Shown here piece after piece: positions 33,622-42,820 of a DNA stretch of 64,000 nucleotides. Positions within the stretch are counted from its first letter, which is position 1; each line of letters begins with the position of its first letter. The stretch lies in the NCBI GenBank assembly GCA_964370855.1, contig CAYJMF010000006.1, positions 36,755-100,754 of the forward strand, in the 5' to 3' direction. The notes under the pieces were generated by a model. That model saw only the letters and a program-made list of their open reading frames with translations, was not told the origin of the DNA and did no database searches. The DNA comes from JAKLKS01 sp964370855. GTDB lineage: Bacteria; Planctomycetota; JAJSAM01; JAKLKS01. The position numbers and the translations under genes are program-made.

Positions 33622-36441
33622 CTACTCCCCCAACGCGAACCGGAAGAACCGGTGGGGCTCGAAGAGGGTGAGGCTCCCCTCGGCGCCGGGACGGAGCACA
33701 CCCGGTCCCGGGCGGACGGAGACGGCGATGCCCATGCGCTCCCCGGCGACGAGATCCAGGCCGAGGCCCGGGTCGCGGCGGAGCGCGATCTCGAACTCCC
33801 GCCGCCCCCCCACGTCCGCCGTCGCGAAGGCGACGGAATCCGGCGCGAGCCCCTCGGGGTCGTAGAACGGCCACTTCCCCGGGACGCCGGCGTTGTGGAG
33901 CGCCGCGGCGAACTTCCCCTCTGCCTGCACCCTCCACTCCGGGCCGACGCGAAGGCCCCGCAGGTCGAACCGCAGGTCCAGGTTGTCCCGCCCCACGAAC
34001 CAGCCGTCGTCGTCGGCGTCGAGGAGGACGCGCACCTCCTCGAAGGGGGACTCGATGGAGCCGGAGACGTGGAGCGCCTCCCCGTCCCGGGAGAGCCGGA
34101 AGGAGGCGTGGAAACCCCGCTCGTCGATGCGCAGGAGCGCCCCTCCCTCCTCCTTCCGGACCCGCCCGTCGAGGACGACGGTCCCGCGCGGAAGCATCGC
34201 CGGCAGGGCGCAGGTCGGCTCCGGGTCGTCGCCGTCGCGGATCCCGTCCCCGTCGCTGTCGGGGTTGCGCGGGTCGCACCGGTGGGATTCCGGAGGCCCG
34301 GCCCAGGACTCCTGCAGCCCCTCCTCGGCGCCGATCACCGACAACGCCTCGCCGAGATCGTCGAGCCCGTCCCCGTCGGTGTCCCGCTTCGCGGGGTCGC
34401 TCCCGAGGCGCGCCTCGTCGAGGGGGAGTTCCGGCGCCGCGTCGGGCACCCCGTCGCCGTCGCCGTCGTCCACGAGGAGCACGTCGCCGAAGCGGCAGGT
34501 CCCCCACCGGAAGCCGAGGGAGGGGGGGAGCGGCGGCCAGCCCGGGTGCTCCCGGGTGACGATGCCGGCCCACTCGCGGAGCAGCCACGCGTTCCCGTCG
34601 TAGTGCTCCCCGTGGCGGTGGGCGGTGCCGTCCCACGGCTGGAAGTGGTTGAAGAGGAACTCCGGCATCCCCGAGGCCTCGTAGAGGGCGTCCACCTGGT
34701 GGCCCACCTCGTGGACGTAGAGCCATGCGTTGTCGTGGCCCCCCTTCCAGGAGGAGTTGCCGACGCCGAAGGGGCCGTCGGGGCCGTAGGTGCCGCCGCC
34801 GCTGAACTCGTAGGTCCAGCCGGTCCCGTCGAAGCGGCGGGCGAGGGTCGCGTAGGCGAGGGCGTCGTAGTCCTGGGGCACCTCGTTGCGGGCCGCGAGG
34901 AGGCGGCGCAGCGCCTTCTCGTGGGGCGCCCCCTCGGCGAGACCGACCCCGTAGGGGGCGCCCTCGGGAATGGCGTGGAAGGTGTCGTCCACGAGGATCT
35001 CGTTGTCGAGCCAGAGGCGCATCCCGCTGTTGCGGAAGAAGAAGGCGGAAGCCGCCTCGCACCGGGCCTTCGCCTCCTCCACCTTCGCCGCGGGGGCCGG
35101 GGTCCTCGCTCCCTCGCGGCCTGCGTCGGCGGCGGGGACGGCGGCGGTGAAGATCACGACGGCGACGCGGAGACGGATCACCGCCTGCTTCCCCTCCGGC
35201 GGCTCGGTGCGGAAGGAGAGGGGGCCCGGCCCCTCCCCCTTCCCCTGCGGCCCCGGGCCGGCGGGCACGGAGAGGATGTACCGGGTCCCGGGCTCGAGGC
35301 CCTCCACGGAGAGGCGGTGGTCGGTGCAGGGGAAGGGGTCCTCGACGATCCGCGCGACGGCGCCGAAGGGGGCGGCGACCATGTGCCCCTTCGCCGTCCC
35401 CGGCGGGACGGGGCGGGCCCGGCCCGGCTTCGCGGGGAGGAGGAGGACGCGGGAGGAGACGGGGTCATCGGTGGTCCAGGAGAGCACGGCGGAGGTGCGC
35501 CCGACGGCCACGGGACGGGGCCGTGAATCGGCCCCGCGGACCCGCTCCACGCGGGTGAGGGGGACGACGCCGGGGACCGGGCCTCCCTTCCCGTCGTCGA
35601 GGGAGGCGGCGAAGGCGAAGGCGCCGCCGTCCTGGCAGATCTTGAGGAGGAGGTGGTTCTCCCCCTTCTCGAGGTCCACCTCCACGGCGTCCTCCCCTGG
35701 ACGGCAGCCGCGGCGGACCTTGCGGTCGAGGACGCGGCGCCCGTTCCACCAGGCGCGCAGCGAGTCGTCGCTCCCGAGGAGGAGGCGGGCCCGGCACGGT
35801 CCGTCGGCGCGGAAGCGGGTCTCGACGTAGGCGGTGATGCCGCCCCTTCCCTCGAAGAACGCGCCGAGGTCGCGGCTCCCGTCGGGGAGAAGGGTGGACC
35901 CGGGAAGGTCGGCCCAGGAGATCGGCTTCCCCCCCTCCACCGGGAAGGTCGCGTCGGGCTCGGTCTTCCACTCCGGGGCGAAGTCCCGGTCGTGGGAGGC
36001 CTCCACGCCGCCGGGGAAGGGGCCGACGACGCGCCAGGCCGCGGTGCGGGCGAGGCGGAGGTCCATGGCGAGGAGGCGGGTCCCCCCGGAGCGGAGCTCC
36101 AGCGGGTGGACCGCGGCCCCGCCCTCGGCGGCGGGGAGGGGGAGGGAGGCGCGGAGCTCGACCTTGCGTGCGCGATCGAACTCGAAGGGGAGGGAGGGGC
36201 TTCCCTCCTTCCCGACGCGGAGGGTGCCGGAGGAGGGGCCCTTCTCCGTCCGCCCGACCGTGAAGACCACGGCCGCCTCCCCCTTCGCCGCGGCGTCGAG
36301 GAAGAGGGGCTTCTCGTCCACCCGGACCTCGAGGGCGAGGTCCCCGGGGGCGGGACCGCCGGAGGGGAACGCGGGGACGGGGAGGAGGAGCAGGAGGACG
36401 GGGAGGAGCGGGACCCGCCGCGACGGTGCGCACGACCGCAT
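33622..36441 (-). CDS. Multi-domain secreted zincin with thrombospondin type 3 repeats and C-terminal CBM9-like domain
   Basis: 939 residues from ATG 36441, chosen over 36474 because GGAGG lies five bases upstream and the signal peptide (VPLLPVLLLLLPVPA) starts there. The N-terminal 330 residues are two beta domains, one with the WWNGRRVLDRK pattern of PA14-like or sugar-binding sheets; a fibronectin-III-like domain follows. Near residue 555 is YVHEVGHQVDALYE (HExxH), then FNHFQPWDG and HGEHYDGN, which could supply further ligands. Residues 650-740 hold thrombospondin type 3 calcium repeats (DGDGDGVPD, DTDGDGLDD, DSDGDGIRD). The last 180 residues resemble a CBM9/DOMON-like sandwich. It is probably a calcium-stabilised surface peptidase with a binding module. 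Confidence 0.8.
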   Translation of the reverse strand: MRSCAPSRRVPLLPVLLLLLPVPAFPSGGPAPGDLALEVRVDEKPLFLDAAAKGEAAVVFTVGRTEKGPSSGTLRVGKEGSPSLPFEFDRARKVELRASLPLPAAEGGAAVHPLELRSGGTRLLAMDLRLARTAAWRVVGPFPGGVEASHDRDFAPEWKTEPDATFPVEGGKPISWADLPGSTLLPDGSRDLGAFFEGRGGITAYVETRFRADGPCRARLLLGSDDSLRAWWNGRRVLDRKVRRGCRPGEDAVEVDLEKGENHLLLKICQDGGAFAFAASLDDGKGGPVPGVVPLTRVERVRGADSRPRPVAVGRTSAVLSWTTDDPVSSRVLLLPAKPGRARPVPPGTAKGHMVAAPFGAVARIVEDPFPCTDHRLSVEGLEPGTRYILSVPAGPGPQGKGEGPGPLSFRTEPPEGKQAVIRLRVAVVIFTAAVPAADAGREGARTPAPAAKVEEAKARCEAASAFFFRNSGMRLWLDNEILVDDTFHAIPEGAPYGVGLAEGAPHEKALRRLLAARNEVPQDYDALAYATLARRFDGTGWTYEFSGGGTYGPDGPFGVGNSSWKGGHDNAWLYVHEVGHQVDALYEASGMPEFLFNHFQPWDGTAHRHGEHYDGNAWLLREWAGIVTREHPGWPPLPPSLGFRWGTCRFGDVLLVDDGDGDGVPDAAPELPLDEARLGSDPAKRDTDGDGLDDLGEALSVIGAEEGLQESWAGPPESHRCDPRNPDSDGDGIRDGDDPEPTCALPAMLPRGTVVLDGRVRKEEGGALLRIDERGFHASFRLSRDGEALHVSGSIESPFEEVRVLLDADDDGWFVGRDNLDLRFDLRGLRVGPEWRVQAEGKFAAALHNAGVPGKWPFYDPEGLAPDSVAFATADVGGRREFEIALRRDPGLGLDLVAGERMGIAVSVRPGPGVLRPGAEGSLTLFEPHRFFRFALGE

Positions 36442-36472
36442 GGGAGCCTCCGGGGGCGCCGGGAAGGGACCC

Positions 36473-36478
36473 ATGGTA
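36473..36478 (-). promoter_or_regulatory. -10 box TACCAT of the 36441 gene
   Basis: TACCAT on the minus strand, 31 bases before ATG 36441, with GGAGG in the leader. Confidence 0.4.
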
Positions 36479-36550
36479 CCCCCCGGCCCCGGGCTCCCGG
36501 ACCTCCGCCGCGGCGAGGAGCCAATCTCCGCCCCTCCCCCCCGCCTCGTC

Positions 36551-36556
36551 TACACT
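36551..36556 (+). promoter_or_regulatory. -10 box TACACT, leaderless type
   Basis: TACACT ends eight bases before ATG 36565 of the kinase gene; no ribosome site fits in between. Confidence 0.5.
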
Positions 36557-36564
36557 GGCGGCCC

Positions 36565-39500
36565 ATGGAGGAGAGGCGAACCTCAGGAGAGGTCGGGGCC
36601 GCCTTCCGCGATCTCGCCGCGAGCGATGCGCGGAACGGCCGGCTCCGGCCACTCGCCGAGTACCAGGGGCTCTTCGCGGGGTACGAGGCTCTCGTGGCGG
36701 CCGAGTACGCCCTGCTCGCGGAGGACCCGGAGACGCGACGGGGTGCCCGCGACGGGAGCACGGTGGCGTCGGGACCGCCCGCACCGCCCGCACCGCCCGC
36801 CTCCTCCCCCACCCTCGTCGCGGGGGCGGGCCCCGCCCCCGCCGCGCCCCCCGCCCCCGCCGCGCCCCCCGGCCTCGGCCGCATCGGGCCCTGGCGGCTC
36901 CTCGGCACCCTCGGCTCCGGCGGCATGGGGAAGGTGTACCGGGCCGTCGCGGAGAAGCGGACCGCGGGCCTCCCCGAGGGCCGCGAGGTCGCACTCAAGG
37001 TCGTCCACGCCCACCTCACCGAATCCGAGGGGTTCTTCAAGCGCTTCCTCCGCGAGGCCGACTTCGGGAAGCGGGTCCACCACAGGAACGTCGTCCGCAC
37101 GCTGGACGTCGACGCGGGGACGCTGGACGGGAGGCCGGTCCACTACCTCGTCATGGAGTTCGTCGAAGGGCGGACCCTGCGCTCCCTCCTCGAGGAGGTC
37201 GGCCGGCTGCCCGAGGCCCTCTGCCTCCACGTCGCCCGGGAGGCGGGCAGGGGGCTCGCCGCCATCCACGGCATCGGCGTGGTGCACCGGGACTTCAAGC
37301 CGGAGAACGTGCTCATCACCCGCGACCAGGAGGTGCGGGTCATGGACCTCGGCGTGGCCCGCCTCGCGGACGAGGCGGTGCGCCTCTCCATGACCGGGGC
37401 CTTCCTCGGGACGGTGCCCTACGCCGCGCCGGAGCAGTTCCTCGGCGGCGGGAAGGACATCGACGGCCGGGCCGACCTCTACGCCCTCGGCCTCACCCTC
37501 CACGAGCTCTCCACGGGGGTCCACCCGTTCATGGACGACGACCTGATGGCGATGCTCCGGCGGCGCCTGAACGAGGATCCCCGCCCGCCCTCGGCCCTCA
37601 ACCCGCAGCTCTCCCCCTTCTTCGAGGAGGTGGTGAAGACCCTCGTCGCGAGGGAGCGGGACCGGCGCTTCGCCTCGGCGGCGGAGATGGTGGCCGTCCT
37701 CGAGGAGGGGGAGGACTCGGCCTGGTGGCGGCGGCGCTCGGGGGAGATCCGCGTCGCGACGAAGCGGCCCCTGCGCCGCATCCGGATCCCCCGGGACACG
37801 GCGCTCTTCGGCCGCGAGGCGGAGATCGCGGCCCTCCGCTCCCTCTGGGAGGGGGTGAAGGCCGGGGAGGGGCGGGTCGTCCTCCTCGAGGGCGAGGCGG
37901 GCATCGGGAAGAGCCGGCTCGTGGACGAGTTCGCCGGGATCCTCCAGGCCGAGGGGGAGGAGCTCCACTTCCTCTACGGCTCCTACCCGCCGGGCGGCGC
38001 CGCCACGGCGGCGGGGGCCTTCACGACGGCCTTCCGGGAGCAGTTCGGCGCCGAGGGGCTCGAGGCGGCCGTCGCCCCCCACCTCGCGGCGGCGCCGCTC
38101 CTCGCGCCCGCCTTCGCGGCGCTGCTGCGCGGGGAGCCGCCGCCGAGGGGCACGGAGCCGTTCACGAAGGAGACCCTCCAGGCCGCATTCACGGAGACGA
38201 CGCGGTCCCTCGGCCGGGAGCACCCCGTGATCCTGGTGATCGACGACCTCCACTTCGCCCCCGACGAGGGGCGGGGCCTGTTCGCGGCGCTGGCCGCGGC
38301 GGTGCCGGGGCACCGGGTGCTGCTGGTCGGCACCTCCCGCCCGGGGCTTCCCGCGGAGTGGACGGCGGAACTCGACCGGCGGGGGGGGACGTCCCGCCTC
38401 GGGGTCGGGCGGCTCGGGCCGAAGGACCTCCACCGGCTCCTCGTGGAGGCCTTCCGCTCGGAGCGGCTCGCGGAGGAACTCGGGGGGCGCATCGGGGCGA
38501 AGTCCGACGGGAACCCGTTCTTCGCCTTCGAGATCCTCCGCAGCCTCCGCGAGGGCGGGGCGCTGCGGCGCGGCTCCGACGGGACCTGGGTGAAGACGAG
38601 CGAGATCCGGGAAATCGAGATCCCCTCCACCGTGGCGGAGCTCATCCGCGCCCGCACGGGGAGGCTCGACGAAGGGGAGCGGAACCTCCTCGACGTGGCG
38701 GCCTGCTGCGGCTTCGAGTTCGACCCGCTCCTCGTCGGGGAGGTCCTCGGCCTCGGCCGGATCCCGGTCCTCCAGAAGCTCGCCGGGATCGAGAAGGCCC
38801 ACCGGCTGGTGCGCTCCGCGGGGAGGAGGTTCGTCTTCGACCACCACCAGGTGCAGGAGGTCCTCCACGCCTCGCTCCCCGAACTCCTCCGGGAGGAGTA
38901 CCACGGGGCCGTCGGCGAGGCCCTGGAGAAGCGCGAGGGGGCGGCGGGGAGGGAGCCGAAGGACCTGCCGGGGGGCGTGGCGCTCGCGCTCTGCCGCCAC
39001 TTCCTCGAGGGGGGCCGGGGGGCGGCGGCGGACCGCTACCTCGACGCCGCGCTGAAGCACCTGGAGAAGGAGTACCTCGCGGCGGATGCCGTGGTTCTCC
39101 TCGAGCGGGCCATCGCGCGGACGGATCCCCCCGCGGCGCGCCGGGTCGACCTCCGGCTGCGGCAGACCCGGTGGCTGGAGCCCATGGGGAGGAACGCCGA
39201 GTGGAGGGCCGCCGTCGACGACGCCTTCCTTCGGGCGGAGGCAGGGGGGGATCCCGCATCCCGGATCCTGGTCCGCTCCGCAAAGGCCCGCCTCCTCAAT
39301 CGCCTCGGCGATCACGACCCGGAACTCGTCCTCCTCGAGGAGGCCCTGTCGATGGCCCGGTCGGCCGCGGAGAAGCGGCTGGAGGCCGGGGTTCACCACG
39401 GCCTTGCCTCCCACCACCACGCGCGGAACCGCCCGGCGGAGGCCCTGGAATCCCACCGCCGGGCCCTGGCCCTGGCCATCGAGGCGGGGGACGGCGAGTT

Positions 39501-40521
39501 CGAGGAGATGGAGTCCGCCAATGTCGGGGCCCAGCTCAACAACCTCGGGCGCTACGGGGAGGCCATCCCCCACATCGAGCGGGCCCTCGCCTACGCCGTG
39601 GAGAAGGGGGCACGGCGATTCGAGCAGGGGGCCCTGACGAACCTCTCCATCGCCCTGAACAGGATCGGCCGGTACGAGGAGGCGCTGCCGTCGGCGGAGC
39701 GGAGCGTGGAACTCGCCTGCGGGATTGGCGACCTCCAGGGCGAGGTCTCCGCCCTGGGAGCCCTCTCCCACACCCTCTGGAACCTGGGGGACCTGGAGGG
39801 CTCCCTCGCGCACCGGGAGCGGCAGGTGGACCGGGGGAAGGCCCTCGGCCATCCCAAGCTGGTAGTCCTTTCCCTCCTCAACCTGGGGTCGCTCCTCCTC
39901 GACCTCGGAGCCGTCGACCGGGCCTCCGGTCTCCTGGAGGAGGCCCTGCCGTCGGCCCGGGGCGCGGGGATGAAGGGTCAGGAGTCGAGCCTTCTTCGTT
40001 CCCTGGCCCGCGCGACGGAGGCCCGGGGGGAGGTCGCGGAGGCGGAGCGCCTGTACCGGGAGTCCCTGGCCCTCAGGGAGGGCACGGGCTCGAGCGGGCG
40101 CGACGACTGGACGCTCCTCTCCCTCGGGTGGATCCTCCAGGCGGGCGGGAGGGAAGCGGAGGCCCGGGGCCATTTCGAGGAGGTGCTCGCCCACTCCGGA
40201 GTCGCGGGGGATCGGGTCGACGCCTTCGCGGCCCTCGCCTCCCTGGCGACCCTGCCGGGAGGGGACCCTGCGGCCGCCGAGGAGGCGTTCCGGGCCATGG
40301 ACGGGAGGCACTCCCCCGTCCTGGAGGCCCGCCTCCGCTTCCTCCTCTGGCGCGCCACCGGGGATCGCGAGGCGCTCGACGAGGCCCACCGGCTCCTCCT
40401 CTCCCTCCGCGATCGCGTTCCTCCGGAGCACAGGGAGGGCTTCATGACCCGGGTCCCCCTCCACCGCGAGATCGCAGCGGCGTGGGAGGGGCATCGCGGT
40501 GCTCCCGGGTCCCGGGCCTAG
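36565..40521 (+). CDS. Ser/Thr protein kinase - AAA ATPase - TPR regulator
   Basis: 1318 residues. After a helical N terminus and a Pro/Ala linker, the kinase domain spans about 108-390: G-x-G loop GSGGMG (117-122), Lys145 in VALKVV, catalytic HRDFKPEN (from 241), DLG (261-263) in place of DFG, and APE (288-290). A STAND/AAA-type ATPase follows (RDTALFGREAEIA, Walker A EGEAGIGKS near 445-453, LVIDDLHFAPDEG as Walker B near 555). From about 830 to the end are some ten TPR units. The architecture is that of soluble signalling kinases of the AfsK/MalT-like mix common in Planctomycetota and Myxococcota. No DNA-binding domain is seen. The start is fixed by TACACT eight bases upstream. Confidence 0.92.
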   Translation: MEERRTSGEVGAAFRDLAASDARNGRLRPLAEYQGLFAGYEALVAAEYALLAEDPETRRGARDGSTVASGPPAPPAPPASSPTLVAGAGPAPAAPPAPAAPPGLGRIGPWRLLGTLGSGGMGKVYRAVAEKRTAGLPEGREVALKVVHAHLTESEGFFKRFLREADFGKRVHHRNVVRTLDVDAGTLDGRPVHYLVMEFVEGRTLRSLLEEVGRLPEALCLHVAREAGRGLAAIHGIGVVHRDFKPENVLITRDQEVRVMDLGVARLADEAVRLSMTGAFLGTVPYAAPEQFLGGGKDIDGRADLYALGLTLHELSTGVHPFMDDDLMAMLRRRLNEDPRPPSALNPQLSPFFEEVVKTLVARERDRRFASAAEMVAVLEEGEDSAWWRRRSGEIRVATKRPLRRIRIPRDTALFGREAEIAALRSLWEGVKAGEGRVVLLEGEAGIGKSRLVDEFAGILQAEGEELHFLYGSYPPGGAATAAGAFTTAFREQFGAEGLEAAVAPHLAAAPLLAPAFAALLRGEPPPRGTEPFTKETLQAAFTETTRSLGREHPVILVIDDLHFAPDEGRGLFAALAAAVPGHRVLLVGTSRPGLPAEWTAELDRRGGTSRLGVGRLGPKDLHRLLVEAFRSERLAEELGGRIGAKSDGNPFFAFEILRSLREGGALRRGSDGTWVKTSEIREIEIPSTVAELIRARTGRLDEGERNLLDVAACCGFEFDPLLVGEVLGLGRIPVLQKLAGIEKAHRLVRSAGRRFVFDHHQVQEVLHASLPELLREEYHGAVGEALEKREGAAGREPKDLPGGVALALCRHFLEGGRGAAADRYLDAALKHLEKEYLAADAVVLLERAIARTDPPAARRVDLRLRQTRWLEPMGRNAEWRAAVDDAFLRAEAGGDPASRILVRSAKARLLNRLGDHDPELVLLEEALSMARSAAEKRLEAGVHHGLASHHHARNRPAEALESHRRALALAIEAGDGEFEEMESANVGAQLNNLGRYGEAIPHIERALAYAVEKGARRFEQGALTNLSIALNRIGRYEEALPSAERSVELACGIGDLQGEVSALGALSHTLWNLGDLEGSLAHRERQVDRGKALGHPKLVVLSLLNLGSLLLDLGAVDRASGLLEEALPSARGAGMKGQESSLLRSLARATEARGEVAEAERLYRESLALREGTGSSGRDDWTLLSLGWILQAGGREAEARGHFEEVLAHSGVAGDRVDAFAALASLATLPGGDPAAAEEAFRAMDGRHSPVLEARLRFLLWRATGDREALDEAHRLLLSLRDRVPPEHREGFMTRVPLHREIAAAWEGHRGAPGSRA

Positions 40522-40591
40522 ATCCAGGGATCGCGCCGGAGGATCCCACCCCTCTCCGAACGCCGTTTGCCCGCGGCGACCCGGGGTGCTG

Positions 40592-40597
40592 TAATCC
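40592..40597 (+). promoter_or_regulatory. Possible -10 TAATCC before the amidohydrolase gene
   Basis: TGCTGTAATCC resembles an extended -10 element. It ends only four bases before ATG 40602, so it is a weaker candidate than the others. Confidence 0.25.
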
Positions 40598-40601
40598 ACC
40601 G

Positions 40602-41897
40602 ATGACCACCAGGCCGGCCCCGCCTCCACCCGCGCTGGTGCTCCGCGGCGGGCTCGTCTGCGACGGGAGGGAGCCCCCGCGGCCCGCGACCATCGTCGTC
40701 GAGCCTCCGCGCATCGCCGCGGTGCTTCCCGCGGGTGATCCCGGCGGGGCCGCGCCGCCGGGCTCCCTCCACCTCGATGCCGCCGGATTCGTCCTCACCC
40801 CGGGCCTCATGGACGTCCACACCCACCTGCTCAGTTCCGTCGGCGAGGACTCGGACGCGGACTACGAGCGGAACCTCCTCAAGGTCTCCCTGCCGTTGCG
40901 CACGCTGAGGGGGGCCGCGAACGCGCGCACCATGCTCGACCACGGTTTCACGACGGTGCGCGACCTCTCCACCGAGGGTGCGGGCTACGCCGACGTGGCG
41001 TTGCGGGACGCCATCGCCGAAGGTACCTGCGACGGTCCCCGGGTCGTTCCCGCGGGCCCCGGCATCGGCGTCACCGGCGGCTACCTCCCGATGGGCGTGG
41101 CTCCCGGGGTGACCCTCCCCTCGGGCTGCGCTCTCTGCGACGGGCCGGAGGCCGTCCGCCGCGAAGTGCGGACGCAGGTGGCCCACGGTGTGGAGTGGAT
41201 CAAGGCGTTCGCGGACTGGTACGTGCCCCCCGCCGTCCCGGGAAGGCCCGTCGTCTACCCGACCTTCACGCGGGAGGAGATGGCGGCCCTCGTGGACGAG
41301 GCGTCCCGCCGGGGCCGGCGCGTGGCCGCGCACGCGACCTCCGACGAGGGGGTGCGGATGGCCGTGGAGTGCGGTGCCGCCTCCATCGAGCACATCCACG
41401 GGCTCTCCCGCGAGGTCCTCGACCTCGTGGCCTCCCGCGGGGTCTTCCTCGTGCCTACCCTGTCGGGCGGAGAGCACCGGATGGAACGGGCCGAGGGTGC
41501 ACGGAGGGAGTTCCTGAAGCGGAGGTTCGACGAGACGGCCGAGGCCTTCCGCCGCGCGCAGGCCGCCGGCGTGCGCATCGCGAACGGCTCCGACATCGGC
41601 GCGTTCCCCTTCCCCCGGGGCCCCCTCGCCGAACTCCGTCTGCTCATGGACCTGGGGATGTCCCCCCTCTCCGCGCTCCGGGCCGCCACGGGCGAGGCCG
41701 CGGCCCTCCTCGAGCGCCCGGACCTCGGCGTCCTCACCCCCGGGGGCCTGGCGGATCTCTGCGCGTTCCCCTTCGCCGCCGGATCCACCGACCTCCGCCC
41801 TTCCCTCACCGTCGACCGCCCCGCGCTGGTCCTCCGGAACGGGAGGATCGTCCGGGGGGGCCTTCCCGCGACGACCCCGCCGGCCCCCTGCGCCTGA
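40602..41897 (+). CDS. Metal-dependent amidohydrolase (imidazolonepropionase/Xaa-Pro dipeptidase-like)
   Basis: 431 residues, cytoplasmic. The amidohydrolase TIM-barrel ligands are present in order: GLMDVHTHL (His73, His75), VEWIKAFADW with the lysine that is carbamylated in this family, AAHATSD, ASIEHIHG and the catalytic aspartate in ANGSDIG. N- and C-terminal segments pair into the small beta sandwich (VLRGGLVCDG, RNGRIVRGG). The closest pattern is the group that cleaves imide or dipeptide substrates (imidazolonepropionase-related Sgx/prolidase type). No hut genes are nearby, so the substrate is open. It follows the kinase gene by 80 bases on the same strand and converges on the formyltransferase with 17 bases between. 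Confidence 0.88.
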   Translation: MTTRPAPPPPALVLRGGLVCDGREPPRPATIVVEPPRIAAVLPAGDPGGAAPPGSLHLDAAGFVLTPGLMDVHTHLLSSVGEDSDADYERNLLKVSLPLRTLRGAANARTMLDHGFTTVRDLSTEGAGYADVALRDAIAEGTCDGPRVVPAGPGIGVTGGYLPMGVAPGVTLPSGCALCDGPEAVRREVRTQVAHGVEWIKAFADWYVPPAVPGRPVVYPTFTREEMAALVDEASRRGRRVAAHATSDEGVRMAVECGAASIEHIHGLSREVLDLVASRGVFLVPTLSGGEHRMERAEGARREFLKRRFDETAEAFRRAQAAGVRIANGSDIGAFPFPRGPLAELRLLMDLGMSPLSALRAATGEAAALLERPDLGVLTPGGLADLCAFPFAAGSTDLRPSLTVDRPALVLRNGRIVRGGLPATTPPAPCA

Positions 41898-41914
41898 CGA
41901 GGCGGCGGGGCCCC

Positions 41915-42820
41915 TTACCCGGCCGCCGCCCCCCGCACCCCGAGCCCCTTCGCGGCGCCGGGATGCCCCCGGAGGAAGTCCTCCACAGGCGTCTCCGGGC
42001 CCCCTTCGGCTGAGAGTATCATAATACGATACACTCCGTCGGCCAGGCGGACGGGCACCCCGGGCCCCGCCGCGCCGGGCTCCCCCGCCCGGACGACCAC
42101 GCTCCCGCCGTCGAACAGGAGCCGCGCGCCGGGGTAGGGCCGCGCGAAGGCCCGCACCGTGCGGTCGAAGCGCTCCACCGTGGCCGAGAGGTCGAGGTCG
42201 CGGAGCGGAAGCAGCGGCGGCGTCGTCGTCGCCCGGGACAGGTCCATGGGGACCGGCCGCGCCCGCCCCTCGAGCAGCGCGGGCACCGTCTCCGCGACCA
42301 GCGCCCGCGCCGCCGCCACGGTCTTCGCGTACAGCGTCGTCGCCGTCTCCCGCGGGTCCACGGCGATGCGCCGCTGCCCCGCCACGGCGCCGGCGTCGAA
42401 CTCCCGCACCATGGCGTGGAGCGTCACCCCCGTCTCCGCCTCCCCCTCGAGGATCACGAAGGGGAGCGGCGCCCGCCCCTGCCAGCGCGGCAGCAGCGAG
42501 CCGTGGAGGTTCCAGGCCCCGAGGCGCGGCACCGCGAGCAGCGCCTCCGGGATCCGGTGCCCGTAGTAGAAGGAGAGGACCAGGTCCGGCGCGAGCGCCG
42601 CCACCCGCTCCCGGAGCGCCCGCCCCCGCGGGTGGGGCGGCGTCGCCGCCTTAAGGCCGCGGGCGGCCGCCACGGCGGCGAAGGAGCGGAAGCCCGGCGC
42701 CTCCCCGGGGTCCGGCGGGTAGGTGACGACGAGGGGGACCTCCACCCCGAGGTCGAGGACCTCCTCGAGACAGGCGCAGCCGAGCTCCCGGTTGCCGAAG
42801 ACCACGGCGCGGCCCCTCAT
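41915..42820 (-). CDS. arnA: UDP-4-amino-4-deoxy-L-arabinose formyltransferase (N-terminal half of ArnA as separate protein)
   Basis: 301 residues, matching the formyltransferase half of ArnA. The catalytic triad is present as Asn104 and His106 in WNLHGSLLP and Asp142 in REFDAG; RGRAP-like and TGVTLH motifs also agree, and YPGARLLFDG aligns with the small C-terminal domain. The reaction uses 10-formyl-tetrahydrofolate to N-formylate UDP-Ara4N before transfer to the lipid carrier. The decarboxylase half is encoded separately at 49598-50635. The start overlaps the stop of the ArnT-like gene upstream (ATGA, 42817-42820). Codons near the 3' end (VYRIMIL) are built from an AT-rich palindrome at 42016-42033. 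The symbol refers to the activity; a separate name may be preferable. Confidence 0.85.
   Translation of the reverse strand: MRGRAVVFGNRELGCACLEEVLDLGVEVPLVVTYPPDPGEAPGFRSFAAVAAARGLKAATPPHPRGRALRERVAALAPDLVLSFYYGHRIPEALLAVPRLGAWNLHGSLLPRWQGRAPLPFVILEGEAETGVTLHAMVREFDAGAVAGQRRIAVDPRETATTLYAKTVAAARALVAETVPALLEGRARPVPMDLSRATTTPPLLPLRDLDLSATVERFDRTVRAFARPYPGARLLFDGGSVVVRAGEPGAAGPGVPVRLADGVYRIMILSAEGGPETPVEDFLRGHPGAAKGLGVRGAAAG
42016..42033. repeat. AT-rich palindrome inside the formyltransferase gene
   Basis: GTATCATAATACGATACA is a near copy of the palindrome at 29150-29168 read in reverse, in the middle of coding DNA that is otherwise very GC-rich. It encodes YRIMI in the formyltransferase. Confidence 0.4.

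Noticed and set aside
40602..41897. Hut-type histidine degradation gene
   Set aside because: The motif order fits the imidazolonepropionase-like superfamily, but no other hut gene is present, so a specific name is not justified.
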